DNA of 26,635 bases from Bacteroidales bacterium (lineage in GTDB: Bacteria; Bacteroidota; Bacteroidia; Bacteroidales; UBA932), in the NCBI GenBank assembly GCA_017615445.1, contig JAGAAD010000101.1, forward strand, positions 1 through 26,635, in the 5' to 3' direction. Under the pieces are notes generated by a model. That model had not been told where the DNA came from. It saw only the letters and a list, made by a program, of their open reading frames with translations, and searched no databases. Below, in pieces: positions 14,610 to 26,498 of the stretch; the first letter of the stretch is position 1; each line of letters starts with the position of its first letter. The position numbers and the translations under genes were made by a program.

Positions 14610-14632
14610 AATTGCTGAACAACGGAAGAATT

Positions 14633-15766
14633 TTACCTCCCCTTATACATATCTTCGTAGTACTTCTGGTAATCGCCAGACGTCACATTGTCCATCCAGG
14701 CCTGGTTGTCCAGGTACCAACGCACGGTCTTCTCAATTCCCTCCTCGAACTGGAGCGAAGGCTCCCAGCCGAGTTCGCGCTGAAGCTTCGAGGAATCGAT
14801 AGCATACCTCAAATCATGACCGGCACGGTCCGTGACGTAGGTAATCAGGTCCATATCGGCACCCTCCGGACGCCCGAGCAAACGATCCACCGTGTTGATC
14901 AAAACCTTAATGATATCAATGTTCTTCCACTCGTTGAAACCGCCGATGTTGTAGGTCTCGGCGACGCGTCCCTCATGGAAAATCAGATCGATCGCGCGGG
15001 CGTGGTCCTCCACATAAAGCCAGTCGCGGACATTCTCACCCTTGCCATACACCGGCAGCGGTTTGCGATGCCTGATGTTGTTGATAAACAGCGGGATAAG
15101 CTTCTCCGGGAACTGGTATGGGCCGTAGTTGTTGGAGCAATTGGTCACAATCGTCGGCATTCCGAACGTGTCGTGGAACGCACGGACAAAGTGGTCAGAA
15201 GAAGCCTTCGCAGCCGAATACGGGGAATGCGGCTGATACTTCAGGTCCTCCGTGAAGAACTTCTCGCCGTAAGCCAGGTGATGCTCGCCGGACGAAGCCT
15301 TTGTGGTAAACGGAGGCTCGATGCCCTCAGGGTGAGTCATCTCCAGAGCGCCATACACCTCATCGGTGCTGATATGATAGAACCTCTTCCCTTCCCACTC
15401 GCCGTTCCAGTAGGCCTTGGCAGCCTGGAGCAACGAAAGCGTTCCCATCACATTGGTCTGGGCAAAAGTGAACGGATCCTTGATGGACCTGTCCACATGA
15501 CTCTCTGCGGCAAGGTGGATAATGCCGTCCACGTGCTCTTCCTGCATCAGGGCCAGAACCCCCTCGAAGTCACAGATGTCCATCTTGACAAACCTGTAAT
15601 TGGGACGGTCTTCGATATCGCGAAGATTCGCCAGATTTCCCGCATAGGTAAGCTTGTCCAAGTTGATGATCCTGTACTCGGGATACTTATTGACAAACAA
15701 ACGTACGACGTGCGAGCCGATGAAGCCGGCGCCGCCGGTGATTATTATGCTTCTTTTGTACTGCAT
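14633..15766 (-). CDS. rfbB: dTDP-glucose 4,6-dehydratase
   Basis: 377 aa short-chain dehydrogenase/reductase; second step of dTDP-L-rhamnose-type sugar synthesis (dTDP-glucose to dTDP-4-keto-6-deoxyglucose). The NAD-binding motif TGGAGFIGSH is at residues 10-19. HLAAESHVDRSI and HISTDEVYG carry the family's Thr-Asp-Glu catalytic group, and YSAAKASSDH the Tyr/Lys pair. CSNNYGPYQFPEKLIP is the diagnostic sugar-nucleotide segment. Other rml/rfb genes are absent from the window, so it is an orphan here. It starts 23 nt after the yebC stop, beyond an intrinsic terminator, and I see no -7 box of its own; expression probably depends on read-through. A strong terminator follows. Confidence 0.96.
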   Translation of the reverse strand: MQYKRSIIITGGAGFIGSHVVRLFVNKYPEYRIINLDKLTYAGNLANLRDIEDRPNYRFVKMDICDFEGVLALMQEEHVDGIIHLAAESHVDRSIKDPFTFAQTNVMGTLSLLQAAKAYWNGEWEGKRFYHISTDEVYGALEMTHPEGIEPPFTTKASSGEHHLAYGEKFFTEDLKYQPHSPYSAAKASSDHFVRAFHDTFGMPTIVTNCSNNYGPYQFPEKLIPLFINNIRHRKPLPVYGKGENVRDWLYVEDHARAIDLIFHEGRVAETYNIGGFNEWKNIDIIKVLINTVDRLLGRPEGADMDLITYVTDRAGHDLRYAIDSSKLQRELGWEPSLQFEEGIEKTVRWYLDNQAWMDNVTSGDYQKYYEDMYKGR

Positions 15767-15778
15767 ACGGTTATAACT

Positions 15779-15807
15779 AAAAAACCGGCCTATTCGTCAG
15801 CCGGTTT
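15779..15807 (-). terminator. Terminator/attenuator wrapped around the yebC stop codon
   Basis: Minus strand: AAACCGGC (the last yebC codons) pairs with GCCGGTTT around the loop TGACGAATAG, which contains the yebC stop TAG; the hairpin runs into T6. Ribosomes finishing yebC would melt the stem, so termination could depend on yebC translation. rfbB begins 13 nt past the T-run. Confidence 0.75.
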
Positions 15808-16542
15808 CATTGTTGTGTAGACGTTCGTGACATCCTCGTCGTCTTCCAGCAGGCCAGTGAGCTTCTCGAGAGTCGCGCGCTGCTCGGGGGTGACGTCCTT
15901 GAGGTCAACATTGGGGATCTGCTCGAAGCCTCCGGAGATGAGCTCGAAGCCGTTCTCCTCGATGTACTTCTGAATCGCGCCGTACGAGGTAGGCTCGCCG
16001 TAGATGCAGATGACCTTGGTTTCATTGTCGTCCTTGTCCACCTCGGTCTGCTCGAAGAGTTCCTCCACGCCGAAATCGATGAGCTCGAGCTCGAGTTCTT
16101 CGAGGTCGATACCATCCTTCTCCTTCACGCGGAAGGTGCACTTGCGGTCGAACATGAAGGCGACACTGCCGTTTGTTCCGAGCGAACCGCCGCATTTGTT
16201 GAAATAGCTGCGGACATTCGCCACGGTGCGGGTGTTGTTGTCTGTGGCGGTCTCCACCAGATAGGCGATGCCAAAAGGTCCGAAGCCTTCGTAGATGATT
16301 TCCTTGAAGTCTCCCTGCTTGCTTTCGGTCGCTTTCTTGATGGCGCGCTCGATGTTTTCCTTCGGCATCTGCTCGGCACGGGCCTCGGCCATAAGGGCGC
16401 GGAGGCGGGGGTTACCGGTGACGTCCGGGCCTCCCTGCTTCACTGCGATGGTGATTTCCTTTCCGAGTTTGGTGAAGGTACGGGCCATGTGACCCCACCT
16501 CTTAAGTTTACGCTCCTTGCGGAACTCAAACGCTCTTCCCAT
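15790..16542 (-). CDS. YebC/TACO1 family protein
   Basis: 250 aa, the full family length. The N-terminal basic three-helix part has RWGHMARTFTKLGKEITIAVKQGG and NPRLRALMAEARAEQMPKENIERAIKKA. The middle carries IYEGFGPFGIAYLVETATDN and the conserved NKCGGSLGTNGSVAFMFDRK; the C-terminus is acidic. Long annotated as a transcriptional regulator, this family (TACO1 in mitochondria) is now linked to translation of difficult sequences such as proline runs, so it probably acts on ribosomes; which of the two roles applies here is inference. The gene starts 5 nt after the TPR gene's stop and ends in a terminator that includes its own stop codon. Confidence 0.93.
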   Translation of the reverse strand: MGRAFEFRKERKLKRWGHMARTFTKLGKEITIAVKQGGPDVTGNPRLRALMAEARAEQMPKENIERAIKKATESKQGDFKEIIYEGFGPFGIAYLVETATDNNTRTVANVRSYFNKCGGSLGTNGSVAFMFDRKCTFRVKEKDGIDLEELELELIDFGVEELFEQTEVDKDDNETKVICIYGEPTSYGAIQKYIEENGFELISGGFEQIPNVDLKDVTPEQRATLEKLTGLLEDDEDVTNVYTTMKPADE

Positions 16543-16547
16543 AAGAC

Positions 16548-17219
16548 TTATTTTGCGAGGTTGATGTACTTGTCTATCTCATATCCCTCGATGCTCTGAG
16601 GGTACTTGTCCTTAACGGTCTCGAAAGCCTTGAGAGCTTTCTCGTTCTCACCGAGCTGGAGATACACCTGACCGGCCTTGACGAGATAGGAGGCGGCGAA
16701 CATGTTGTCTGCCTGGGCGGCTGCCTTCTCATACATCTTCACTGCCTTGCCATACTCCTCGAGAGCTGTGTAACAGTCTCCCTGAAGGGCGAGGCCGCGG
16801 GCTGCCAGAATAGGATCCTTGCCGTTGTACTTCTTGAGGTTCGCGAGGGCGTCCTCCCAATTACCGAGCTGGGCGTTGCAGATTCCGGCATAGAGATACA
16901 CTGCCTTTCCGGCCTTTGCGCCGTATTCGTCGATAATCTGGGCGAAACCGAGGACGTTTCCGTCTCCGTTCAGCGCGAGCTCGAACTCTCCCTGCTGGAA
17001 GTTAAGCTCTGCGGGGAAAGCGGCTTCCTGAGCCTCTCTTGCCGCAGGGGCATAGATGAACTTGCTGTATCCGAGTATGCACAGACCAACTGCGAGAATG
17101 CAGATGATCACACCCCAGATTGTCTTTTTGTGTTCGTTGTAAAACTCCTCGGCACCGCTGATAGTCGCTGCCATCTCCTCATTCTGGAGTTTTTCGTCTT
17201 TCTTGATTTTAGTTGCCAT
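16548..17219 (-). CDS. Membrane-anchored tetratricopeptide repeat protein
   Basis: 223 aa. A charged cytoplasmic N-terminus (about 30 residues) is followed by one membrane helix (about 34-53, TIWGVIICILAVGLCILGYS). The periplasmic part contains three or four TPR-like helix pairs, for example GNWEDALANLKKY, EEYGKAVKMYEKAA and GENEKALKAFETVKDKYP. The layout (N-in membrane helix plus TPRs) resembles YfgM-type ancillary translocon proteins, but I cannot assign that role firmly. It is first in the operon with yebC, and its promoter (ATTG-N20-TATTTTTG) is divergent from the tricorn peptidase gene. The 34-nt AT-rich leader has no Shine-Dalgarno. Confidence 0.85.
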   Translation of the reverse strand: MATKIKKDEKLQNEEMAATISGAEEFYNEHKKTIWGVIICILAVGLCILGYSKFIYAPAAREAQEAAFPAELNFQQGEFELALNGDGNVLGFAQIIDEYGAKAGKAVYLYAGICNAQLGNWEDALANLKKYNGKDPILAARGLALQGDCYTALEEYGKAVKMYEKAAAQADNMFAASYLVKAGQVYLQLGENEKALKAFETVKDKYPQSIEGYEIDKYINLAK

Positions 17220-17253
17220 ATTGATGATAATTAATTTTCGTTCTTGCAGCCGA

Positions 17254-17285
17254 CAAAAATACGGATTTCTAGTAAATTTTGCAAT
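17254..17285 (-). promoter_or_regulatory. Promoter of the TPR-yebC operon (ATTG-N20-TATTTTTG)
   Basis: Minus strand: -7 TATTTTTG (17261-17254), 20 nt upstream of which is ATTG (17285-17282). The -33 element directly abuts that of the divergent promoter, so the two polymerases would compete. Confidence 0.7.
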
Positions 17286-17308
17286 AAGGGTGCAATTTGG
17301 TATATTTG
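17278..17308 (+). promoter_or_regulatory. Promoter of the tricorn peptidase operon (TTTG-N19-TATATTTG)
   Basis: -33 TTTG at 17278-17281, 19-nt spacer, -7 TATATTTG at 17301-17308; a 28-nt leader to the ATG at 17337. Both boxes match the Bacteroidota consensus. Confidence 0.78.
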
Positions 17309-17336
17309 TAGGGTTGGAATAAAAATCACACTATAT

Positions 17337-20300
17337 ATGAAACGCGTACTCACCATCATCGCGGCCGCAGTCGTGTCCGCATCACTCTTCGCACAAGAGA
17401 ATCCCCTCTGGCTCCGCAAGAGCGCAATCTCCCCGGACGGAAACACCATCGCTTTCGCCTATCAGGGAGACATCTTCACCGTCCCCGCCAAAGGCGGAGA
17501 AGCCAGGCAGATCACCGCAAACGCCGCCTACGATTCGGATCCGCTCTGGACTCCGGACGGAAAGCAGATAATCTTCAGCTCCGTTCGCGAGCTCTCGAAA
17601 GACATTTGGGTAGTCCCAACGACGGGCGGCCCCGCGAAGCGCCTCACCACCTACCCCGGCGCCGAGACTCCGCTGGCAGTCAGTGAAGACGGACTCGTGT
17701 ATTTCCAGGCGAACATCCAGGCCGATCCGGCCTACGACGGCTTCCCCGGAGATCCCCAGGTCTACACCGTCAGCCTGAAGAACGGCAAGATCAGCCTCGT
17801 GAGCTCGGTGACCATGGCGAATCTCGCCGTGAACGCGAACGGCGTCATCATCTACGAAGATTATAAAGGTTACGAAGACCCCCTCCGCAAGCACCACACC
17901 TCGTCCGTCACCCGCGACATCTGGAAATATCTCCCCAAGAAAAACCAGTATCAGAAGCTGACCTCCTTCGAGGGCGAAGACCGCAATCCCGTCTTCACCA
18001 AGGACGGAAGGGAGTTCTACTACCTCAGCGAGAAGAGCGGCAACCTCAACGTCTGGCACGCCGTGCTGAACGCCCCTGAGGCCACCGACCAGGTCACAGA
18101 CCTCCCCACGCACCCGGTAAGGAACCTCTCCATCTCCCAGACCGGCGTCCTGGCGTTCTCTTATAACGGCGAGCTGTACACCTGCGTGCCCGGCCAGAAG
18201 CTCGAGAAGGTCGCCATCACCATCCGCAAAGACAGCAACGAGCGCGAGAAGATCCTCAGGGACATCTCCTCCGGCGCGGAAGCCCTGGCAGTCAGCCCCA
18301 ACGGCAAGGAAATCGCCATAGTGGCCCACGGAGACGTCTATGTGATCGCCCCCGAGCAGAAGACCACCCGCCGCATCACGAACACTCCCGAGCAGGAGCG
18401 CGACGTCACCTTCGGCGAGGACGGCAAATCGCTGTTCTATGCCGCCGAGCGCGACGGCGAATGGGCCATCTGGAAGACCGAGCTCGTCCGCAGCGAAGAC
18501 AAATACTTCACCTTCAGCTACGAAACCAAGGAGACCCGTTTCACCAAGAAAGGCCAGACCTGCTTCCAGCCCGTCGCTTCTCCTGACGGCAAGTGGGTAG
18601 CTTTCCTGCGCGACCGCACGGAGCTCGTCATCAAGAGCACCAGCGGCAGCAAGGAGAAATCACTGCTCAAGGGCACCAACTATTCATACCGCGACGGCGA
18701 CCAGGACTTCGCCTGGAGCCCGGACAGCCGTTCTATCCTCGTGACCTACCAGGCAGACGGCGGCTGGAACAATTTGGACATCGCACTCATCGACATCGAG
18801 AGCGGCAAGGTGACCGACATCACCTGCAGCGGCTACGGAGACGCCTCCTTCCGCTGGGCCCTCGGCGGCAAAGCCATGGTCTGGATGACCGACAGGGACG
18901 GTTACAGAAGCCACGGAAGCTGGGGCGCGCAGGAGGACATATACGCCATGTTCTTCGACACCAAAGCCCTTGCCGAATTCACCCGCAGCAAGGACGAAGA
19001 CAGCATAGCGAAACTCCTTGCCCCGGAGCCCAAGAAGGATGCGAAGAAAGACGCCAAGAAAGACAAGAAGGAAGAGAAGAAAGACACCACCAAAGCTGAA
19101 AAGCCCATCGAACTCGACCTCACCAATCTCGAGGACAAGACCGTACGCCTTACCCCTTATTCCGGCAACTACGGAGACTGCTACCTGACCGAAGACGGCT
19201 CCAAGCTCTACTTCGTGCGCCGCGGCGACAAAGGCTATGACCTTTGCGCCTTAGACATCAAGGAACGCGACATCAAGGTGGTGAAGCCCGGCGCCGGCGG
19301 CCGTTTCTTCCCCTCCAAGGACGGTAAGACCATCTACATGCTCGGCCGCGGCATCAGCAAGCTGAACCCCGCCGGAGACAAGGTCGAGCCCGTCGTCTTC
19401 AAGAGCGAGTACGACTACCAGCCCGCCGCGGAGCGCGCCTACATCTTCAGCCACGCCTGGAAGCAGGTGGACGAGAAGTTCTACGACAAGAACATCCACG
19501 GACTTGACTGGGCTGCGATGAAAGCGAACTACGAAAAGTTCCTCCCCTACATAACCAACAACTACGACTTCCAGGACCTCCTGAGCGAGATGCTCGGCGA
19601 GCTTAACGGTTCCCACACCGGAGCCCGTTACCGCCCCGCCTCATCCCTCAATCTCGGCCATCTTGGAGTTCTGTTCAACACTGAGTACAAGGGCAAGGGC
19701 CTCAGCATCGCGGAGATCCTTCCCGGCAGCGTTCTCGCTATCGCCGATCCTGAAATCAAGGCCGGTGATGTGATCCTTGCCATCGACGGCAACGAGATCG
19801 AAGAAGGAACGCAGTGGTACGACGCCCTCCTGAACAAGGCCGGAAGCAGGATCCTTGTCCGCGTCAAGAAGAACAAGGTCAAAGATCCGGTAGACCTGTT
19901 CGTCACGCCCACCAAATCAGACTACAACGCCCTTTACAAGAGATGGGTCCGCCAGCGCGAAGCTATGGTCGAGAAGCTCTCGAACGGCCGCGTAGGATAT
20001 GTCCATGTGGAAGGCATGAACTCCCCCAGCTTCCGCGAAGTGTTCTCCAAAGCTCTTGGCAAATATCGCAACTGCGAAGCCCTCATCGTGGACACCCGTC
20101 ACAACGGCGGCGGCTGGCTCCACGACGACCTGGCCACCTTCCTCTCCGGCAAGGCTTATCTCGAATTCCGTCCCCGCGGACAGTACATCGGCACTGAGCC
20201 CTACAACAAATGGAACAAGCCCAGCTGCGTGCTGATGGGAGAAGACAATTACTCGGATGCCTGCGGTTTCCCTTATGTCTATAAGACCCTCGGAATCGGC

Positions 20301-20558
20301 AAACTGATCGGCGCACCCGTGCCGGGAACCATGACCGCAGTGTGGTGGGAGACCCAGATAGACCAGGCCCTCGTGTTCGGCATCCCTCAGGTCACAAGCT
20401 GGGGCCTCGCCGAAGACAGACCGCTCGAGAACCTTCAGATCGAGCCCGATATCCTCGTGTACAACACCCCTGAAACCATGCTCAAAGGCCAGGATCTGCA
20501 GCTCGAAGCAGCAGTGGCCGAGATGCTCCTCCAGTTAGATGGCAACAAGAAAAAGTAA
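17337..20558 (+). CDS. Secreted tricorn-like S41 family peptidase
   Basis: 1073 aa from ATG 17337 (MKRVLTIIAAAVVSASLFAQ, a Sec signal peptide). An earlier in-frame start at 17244 lies upstream of the promoter and is rejected. The N-terminal half is a TolB/WD40-like propeller region with repeats such as ISPDGNTIAFAYQGDIF and WTPDGKQIIFSS. A Lys/Asp-rich linker (about residues 564-585) separates the second propeller part. Then come a helical domain, a PDZ-like domain (about 775-850, GDVILAIDGNEIEEG) and the S41 core. Catalytic residues align with tricorn: Ser759-His760 (NGSHTGAR), nucleophile Ser973-Asp974 (NYSDACGFP) and Glu1036 (QIEPDI). It probably trims oligopeptides in the periplasm. Its 3' end overlaps the next gene by 20 nt, so it heads a three-gene unit. 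Confidence 0.94.
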   Translation: MKRVLTIIAAAVVSASLFAQENPLWLRKSAISPDGNTIAFAYQGDIFTVPAKGGEARQITANAAYDSDPLWTPDGKQIIFSSVRELSKDIWVVPTTGGPAKRLTTYPGAETPLAVSEDGLVYFQANIQADPAYDGFPGDPQVYTVSLKNGKISLVSSVTMANLAVNANGVIIYEDYKGYEDPLRKHHTSSVTRDIWKYLPKKNQYQKLTSFEGEDRNPVFTKDGREFYYLSEKSGNLNVWHAVLNAPEATDQVTDLPTHPVRNLSISQTGVLAFSYNGELYTCVPGQKLEKVAITIRKDSNEREKILRDISSGAEALAVSPNGKEIAIVAHGDVYVIAPEQKTTRRITNTPEQERDVTFGEDGKSLFYAAERDGEWAIWKTELVRSEDKYFTFSYETKETRFTKKGQTCFQPVASPDGKWVAFLRDRTELVIKSTSGSKEKSLLKGTNYSYRDGDQDFAWSPDSRSILVTYQADGGWNNLDIALIDIESGKVTDITCSGYGDASFRWALGGKAMVWMTDRDGYRSHGSWGAQEDIYAMFFDTKALAEFTRSKDEDSIAKLLAPEPKKDAKKDAKKDKKEEKKDTTKAEKPIELDLTNLEDKTVRLTPYSGNYGDCYLTEDGSKLYFVRRGDKGYDLCALDIKERDIKVVKPGAGGRFFPSKDGKTIYMLGRGISKLNPAGDKVEPVVFKSEYDYQPAAERAYIFSHAWKQVDEKFYDKNIHGLDWAAMKANYEKFLPYITNNYDFQDLLSEMLGELNGSHTGARYRPASSLNLGHLGVLFNTEYKGKGLSIAEILPGSVLAIADPEIKAGDVILAIDGNEIEEGTQWYDALLNKAGSRILVRVKKNKVKDPVDLFVTPTKSDYNALYKRWVRQREAMVEKLSNGRVGYVHVEGMNSPSFREVFSKALGKYRNCEALIVDTRHNGGGWLHDDLATFLSGKAYLEFRPRGQYIGTEPYNKWNKPSCVLMGEDNYSDACGFPYVYKTLGIGKLIGAPVPGTMTAVWWETQIDQALVFGIPQVTSWGLAEDRPLENLQIEPDILVYNTPETMLKGQDLQLEAAVAEMLLQLDGNKKK

Positions 20559-21261
20559 ACTCGTAATCATCCCGACCTACAACGAGATCGAAAACGTCGA
20601 AAACATCATTCGCGCCGTTTTCGGTCTCGAGGGCGGATATCATATTCTCATCATAGACGACGGCTCCCCGGACGGGACTGCCAAGGCCGTTAAGAAACTC
20701 GCCAAGGAGTTCCCGGACAGGCTGTTCCTGATCGAACGTCCAGGCAAGCAGGGTCTCGGCACGGCTTACATAACCGGCTTCAAATGGGCCCTCGGAAAAG
20801 GCTACGACTACATCTTCGAGATGGACGCGGACTTCTCGCACGACCCCAACGATCTTCCCCGCCTCCTCGCCGCCTGCGAAAAAGGCAAGGCCGATTTCGC
20901 GATTGGCTCGCGCTATGCAGACGGTGTGAGTGTGGTGAACTGGCCCATCAGCCGCATCATTATGTCCTACTATGCTTCAGTCTACACCAGGACTGTCCTG
21001 CGCACGAAAATCAAGGACAGCACCGCCGGTTTCCTCTGCTACTCCAGAAAAGTGCTTGAGGGAATAGATCTGAACGCAGTGAAGATGAAAGGCTACGGTT
21101 TCCAGATCGAGATGAAATACACCGCCGTCCGCAAGGGCTTCAAGGTCGCCGAGGTGCCGGTCATTTTCGTGAACCGTAAGGCCGGAACATCAAAGATGTC
21201 CGGAAGCATCTTCGGCGAGGCATTCTGGGGCGTGATAGGCCTCAGGTTCCGCAAATTCTGA
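20539..21261 (+). CDS. GT2 glycosyltransferase, polyprenyl-phosphate mannosyltransferase (DPM1-like)
   Basis: 240 aa, the length of single-domain DPM1-type enzymes without membrane helices. GT-A fold motifs: IIPTYNEIENV at the N-terminus, IIDDGSPDGTA, MDADFSHDPNDLP (metal-binding DAD), IGSRYADGVSVVNWPISR and KDSTAGFLCYSRKVL. FVNRKAGTSKMS closes the acceptor site. It transfers mannose or a similar hexose from a nucleotide sugar to a polyprenyl phosphate, a donor for envelope glycans or protein O-glycosylation, which is common in Bacteroidota; the exact sugar is not readable. The gene starts inside the 3' end of the peptidase gene, and its stop overlaps the tex start by 1 nt. Confidence 0.92.
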   Translation: MATRKSKLVIIPTYNEIENVENIIRAVFGLEGGYHILIIDDGSPDGTAKAVKKLAKEFPDRLFLIERPGKQGLGTAYITGFKWALGKGYDYIFEMDADFSHDPNDLPRLLAACEKGKADFAIGSRYADGVSVVNWPISRIIMSYYASVYTRTVLRTKIKDSTAGFLCYSRKVLEGIDLNAVKMKGYGFQIEMKYTAVRKGFKVAEVPVIFVNRKAGTSKMSGSIFGEAFWGVIGLRFRKF

Positions 21262-23402
21262 TGAAAAAACACTACGTAAGTTTCATAGCTGACCGTCTGC
21301 AGTGCAAAGACTGGCAGATAGAGAACTGCGCCCTGATGTTCGAGGACGGCAACACCATCCCCTTCATCAGCCGCTACCGCAAGGAAAAAACAGGCGGGAT
21401 GGACGACGCGCAGGTGGCCGAGGTCAAGCACTGGGTGGACGTCTTCGCGGAGATGGAAACCCGCAAGGAGACGGTCGTGGCCGCGATAGAAGCGGCCGGA
21501 GCGCTCACCGACGAGCTGCGCCGCACGATCGAAAAGTGCGTGTCCGGCACCGAGCTCGAAGACATCTACCTCCCCTACCGTCCGAAGCGCAGAACCAGGG
21601 CCACGGCGGCCAAAGAGCTCGGACTCGAGCCGCTGGCGGACACGATGTGGGAGGTGCGCACCACCGACCCGCGCGCCAGCGCGGCGAAATATGTGAGCGA
21701 CAAGGTCGCGAGCGTGGAAGACGCGCTGGCGGGCGCGCGCGACATAATCGCCGAACGCCTGAGCGAGACAGCCTCCATCCGCGAGGGTCTGCGCTCCGTC
21801 TACCGCAACCGCAGGATAGTCAGCGCCGTGACCAAGGCCGCCAGGGACAATCCGGACGCGGACAAGTACCGCAGCTATTTCAACTTCACGATGCCGCTCT
21901 CGCGCATCCCGTCCCATAACCTGCTGGCGATCCTGCGCGCCGAGAACGAGGGCTTCCTGAGCGTCTCTGTGGACGCCGACCCGCAGCGCTGCTCGGACCA
22001 GATCTACGCCGGCTTCTGCCGTGACCACGGACGCCCGGCGCCCGCACTCGCGCAGGAAATCAAGACTGCGTCCGAAGACTCGTTCGAGCGTCTGCTGGAC
22101 CCGTCCATCACGAACGGCGTCATCAAGGAGGCCAAGCACAAAGCGGACGTCGAATCGATTAATGTGTTCGGCGAGAACCTGCGCCAGCTGCTGCTAGGCG
22201 CCCCGGTCGGGCAGAAACGGACCATGGCGATAGACCCAGGCTTCCGCAACGGCTGCAAGATCGCCGTGCTGGACGAGCATGGGGCCCTGCTGCACCACAC
22301 TATCATCTTCCCGCATCCCCCTCAGAGTGAGAAGGTTAAGTCGCTGATCGCGGTGCAGGAAATGCTCGAAAAATACAAGATCGAGGCGGTGGCGATAGGC
22401 AACGGCACAGCCAGCCGCGAGACTGAAGACTTCATGAAAAAGGTCGTGCTGCCCGAGGGCTGCAAGGTCTGGACGGTCAGCGAAGACGGCGCTAGCATCT
22501 ACAGCGCCTCCGAGGTAGCCCGCAAGGAATTCCCGAACGAGGATGTCACCGTGCGCGGCGCCGTGAGCATAGGCCGCAGGCTGATGGACCCGCTCGCAGA
22601 GCTGGTGAAGATAGACCCGAAGAACCTCGGAGTCGGGCAGTACCAGCACGACGTGGACCAGGCGCTCCTCAAGGAGAAGCTGGACAACACGGTGGAGTCC
22701 TGCGTGAACGCGGTCGGTGTGAACCTGAACACAGCCTCCCCCTACCTGCTGGCGTATGTGGCCGGAATCGGCCCGGCGCTGGCGGAGAACATAGTGGCCT
22801 ACAGGACCGCGAACGGCGGGTTCAAGAGCCGCGCCGAGCTCCTGAAGGTGCCGCGCCTCGGCGCCAAGGCCTTCGAGCAATGCGCGGGCTTCCTCCGCGT
22901 CCGCGGTGCCGCCAACCCGCTGGACGCCAGCGCCGTGCATCCGGAATCATACGCCATTGTGGACAAGATGGCCCGCGACCTCGGTATGAAGACCAGCGAG
23001 CTGGTGGGTAACGCCGAACTCTGCAAGAAGATCAAGGCCGAGGACTATGTCACTGCCGACAAGGGCCTTCCCACCATAAACGACATCCTCAAGGAGCTCG
23101 CCAAGCCGGGCCTCGACCCGCGCGAGCAGGCCTCCGAATTCAGCTTCGCGGACGATGTCCACGACATTACCGACCTGAAGACCGGGATGGAACTGCCTGG
23201 AATAGTGACCAACATCACGAACTTCGGCGCTTTCGTGGACATAGGTCTCCACGAAAACGGCCTGATCCACGTCTCCCAGATGGGCGTGCGCGGCCAGGTG
23301 GATCCCGCCAAGGTGCTCAAGCTCCACCAGCACATCACCGTGGAGGTCGTTTCCGTGGATCTGGATCGCAAAAGGATAGGACTTCGCCTGAAAAAATGCT
23401 AA
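21261..23402 (+). CDS. tex: Tex family S1 RNA-binding protein
   Basis: 713 aa, within the Tex range. N-terminal helical region with FISRYRKEKTGGMDDAQVAEV and LEDIYLPYRPKRRTRATAAKE. YqgF-like RNase H fold with TMAIDPGFRNGCKIAVLDEHG and AIGNGTASRETE. Helix-hairpin-helix modules near NTASPYLLAYVAGIGPALAE. C-terminal S1 domain with GIVTNITNFGAFVDIGLHENGLIHVSQM. Tex binds nucleic acids and is linked to transcription fidelity. It begins on the last base of the upstream stop (TGATG), so translation is coupled. Its own stop TAA is part of the -7 box (TAACTTTG) of the next gene. Confidence 0.97.
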   Translation: MKKHYVSFIADRLQCKDWQIENCALMFEDGNTIPFISRYRKEKTGGMDDAQVAEVKHWVDVFAEMETRKETVVAAIEAAGALTDELRRTIEKCVSGTELEDIYLPYRPKRRTRATAAKELGLEPLADTMWEVRTTDPRASAAKYVSDKVASVEDALAGARDIIAERLSETASIREGLRSVYRNRRIVSAVTKAARDNPDADKYRSYFNFTMPLSRIPSHNLLAILRAENEGFLSVSVDADPQRCSDQIYAGFCRDHGRPAPALAQEIKTASEDSFERLLDPSITNGVIKEAKHKADVESINVFGENLRQLLLGAPVGQKRTMAIDPGFRNGCKIAVLDEHGALLHHTIIFPHPPQSEKVKSLIAVQEMLEKYKIEAVAIGNGTASRETEDFMKKVVLPEGCKVWTVSEDGASIYSASEVARKEFPNEDVTVRGAVSIGRRLMDPLAELVKIDPKNLGVGQYQHDVDQALLKEKLDNTVESCVNAVGVNLNTASPYLLAYVAGIGPALAENIVAYRTANGGFKSRAELLKVPRLGAKAFEQCAGFLRVRGAANPLDASAVHPESYAIVDKMARDLGMKTSELVGNAELCKKIKAEDYVTADKGLPTINDILKELAKPGLDPREQASEFSFADDVHDITDLKTGMELPGIVTNITNFGAFVDIGLHENGLIHVSQMGVRGQVDPAKVLKLHQHITVEVVSVDLDRKRIGLRLKKC

Positions 23403-23407
23403 CTTTG
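23400..23407 (+). promoter_or_regulatory. -7 promoter box (TAACTTTG) for the GH2 gene, overlapping the tex stop
   Basis: Perfect TAnnTTTG whose first three bases are the tex stop codon TAA; 18 nt separate it from the ATG at 23426. Confidence 0.65.
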
Positions 23408-23422
23408 AAGCAAATCACATAA

Positions 23423-26470
<3,048 letters not shown>

Positions 26471-26481
26471 AAGATTTTTTC

Positions 26482-26489
26482 TATCTTTG
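26482..26489 (+). promoter_or_regulatory. -7 promoter box (TATCTTTG) for tRNA-Thr
   Basis: Perfect TAnnTTTG ending 9 nt before the first base of the mature tRNA; it lies 11 nt after the GH2 stop codon. No clear -33 TTTG. Confidence 0.65.
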
Positions 26490-26498
26490 CGCTCCCAA

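Noticed and set aside
14612..15820. 402-codon plus-strand frame opposite rfbB
   Set aside because: Shadow of rfbB; its start lies inside the rfbB terminator region and the translation has no family features.
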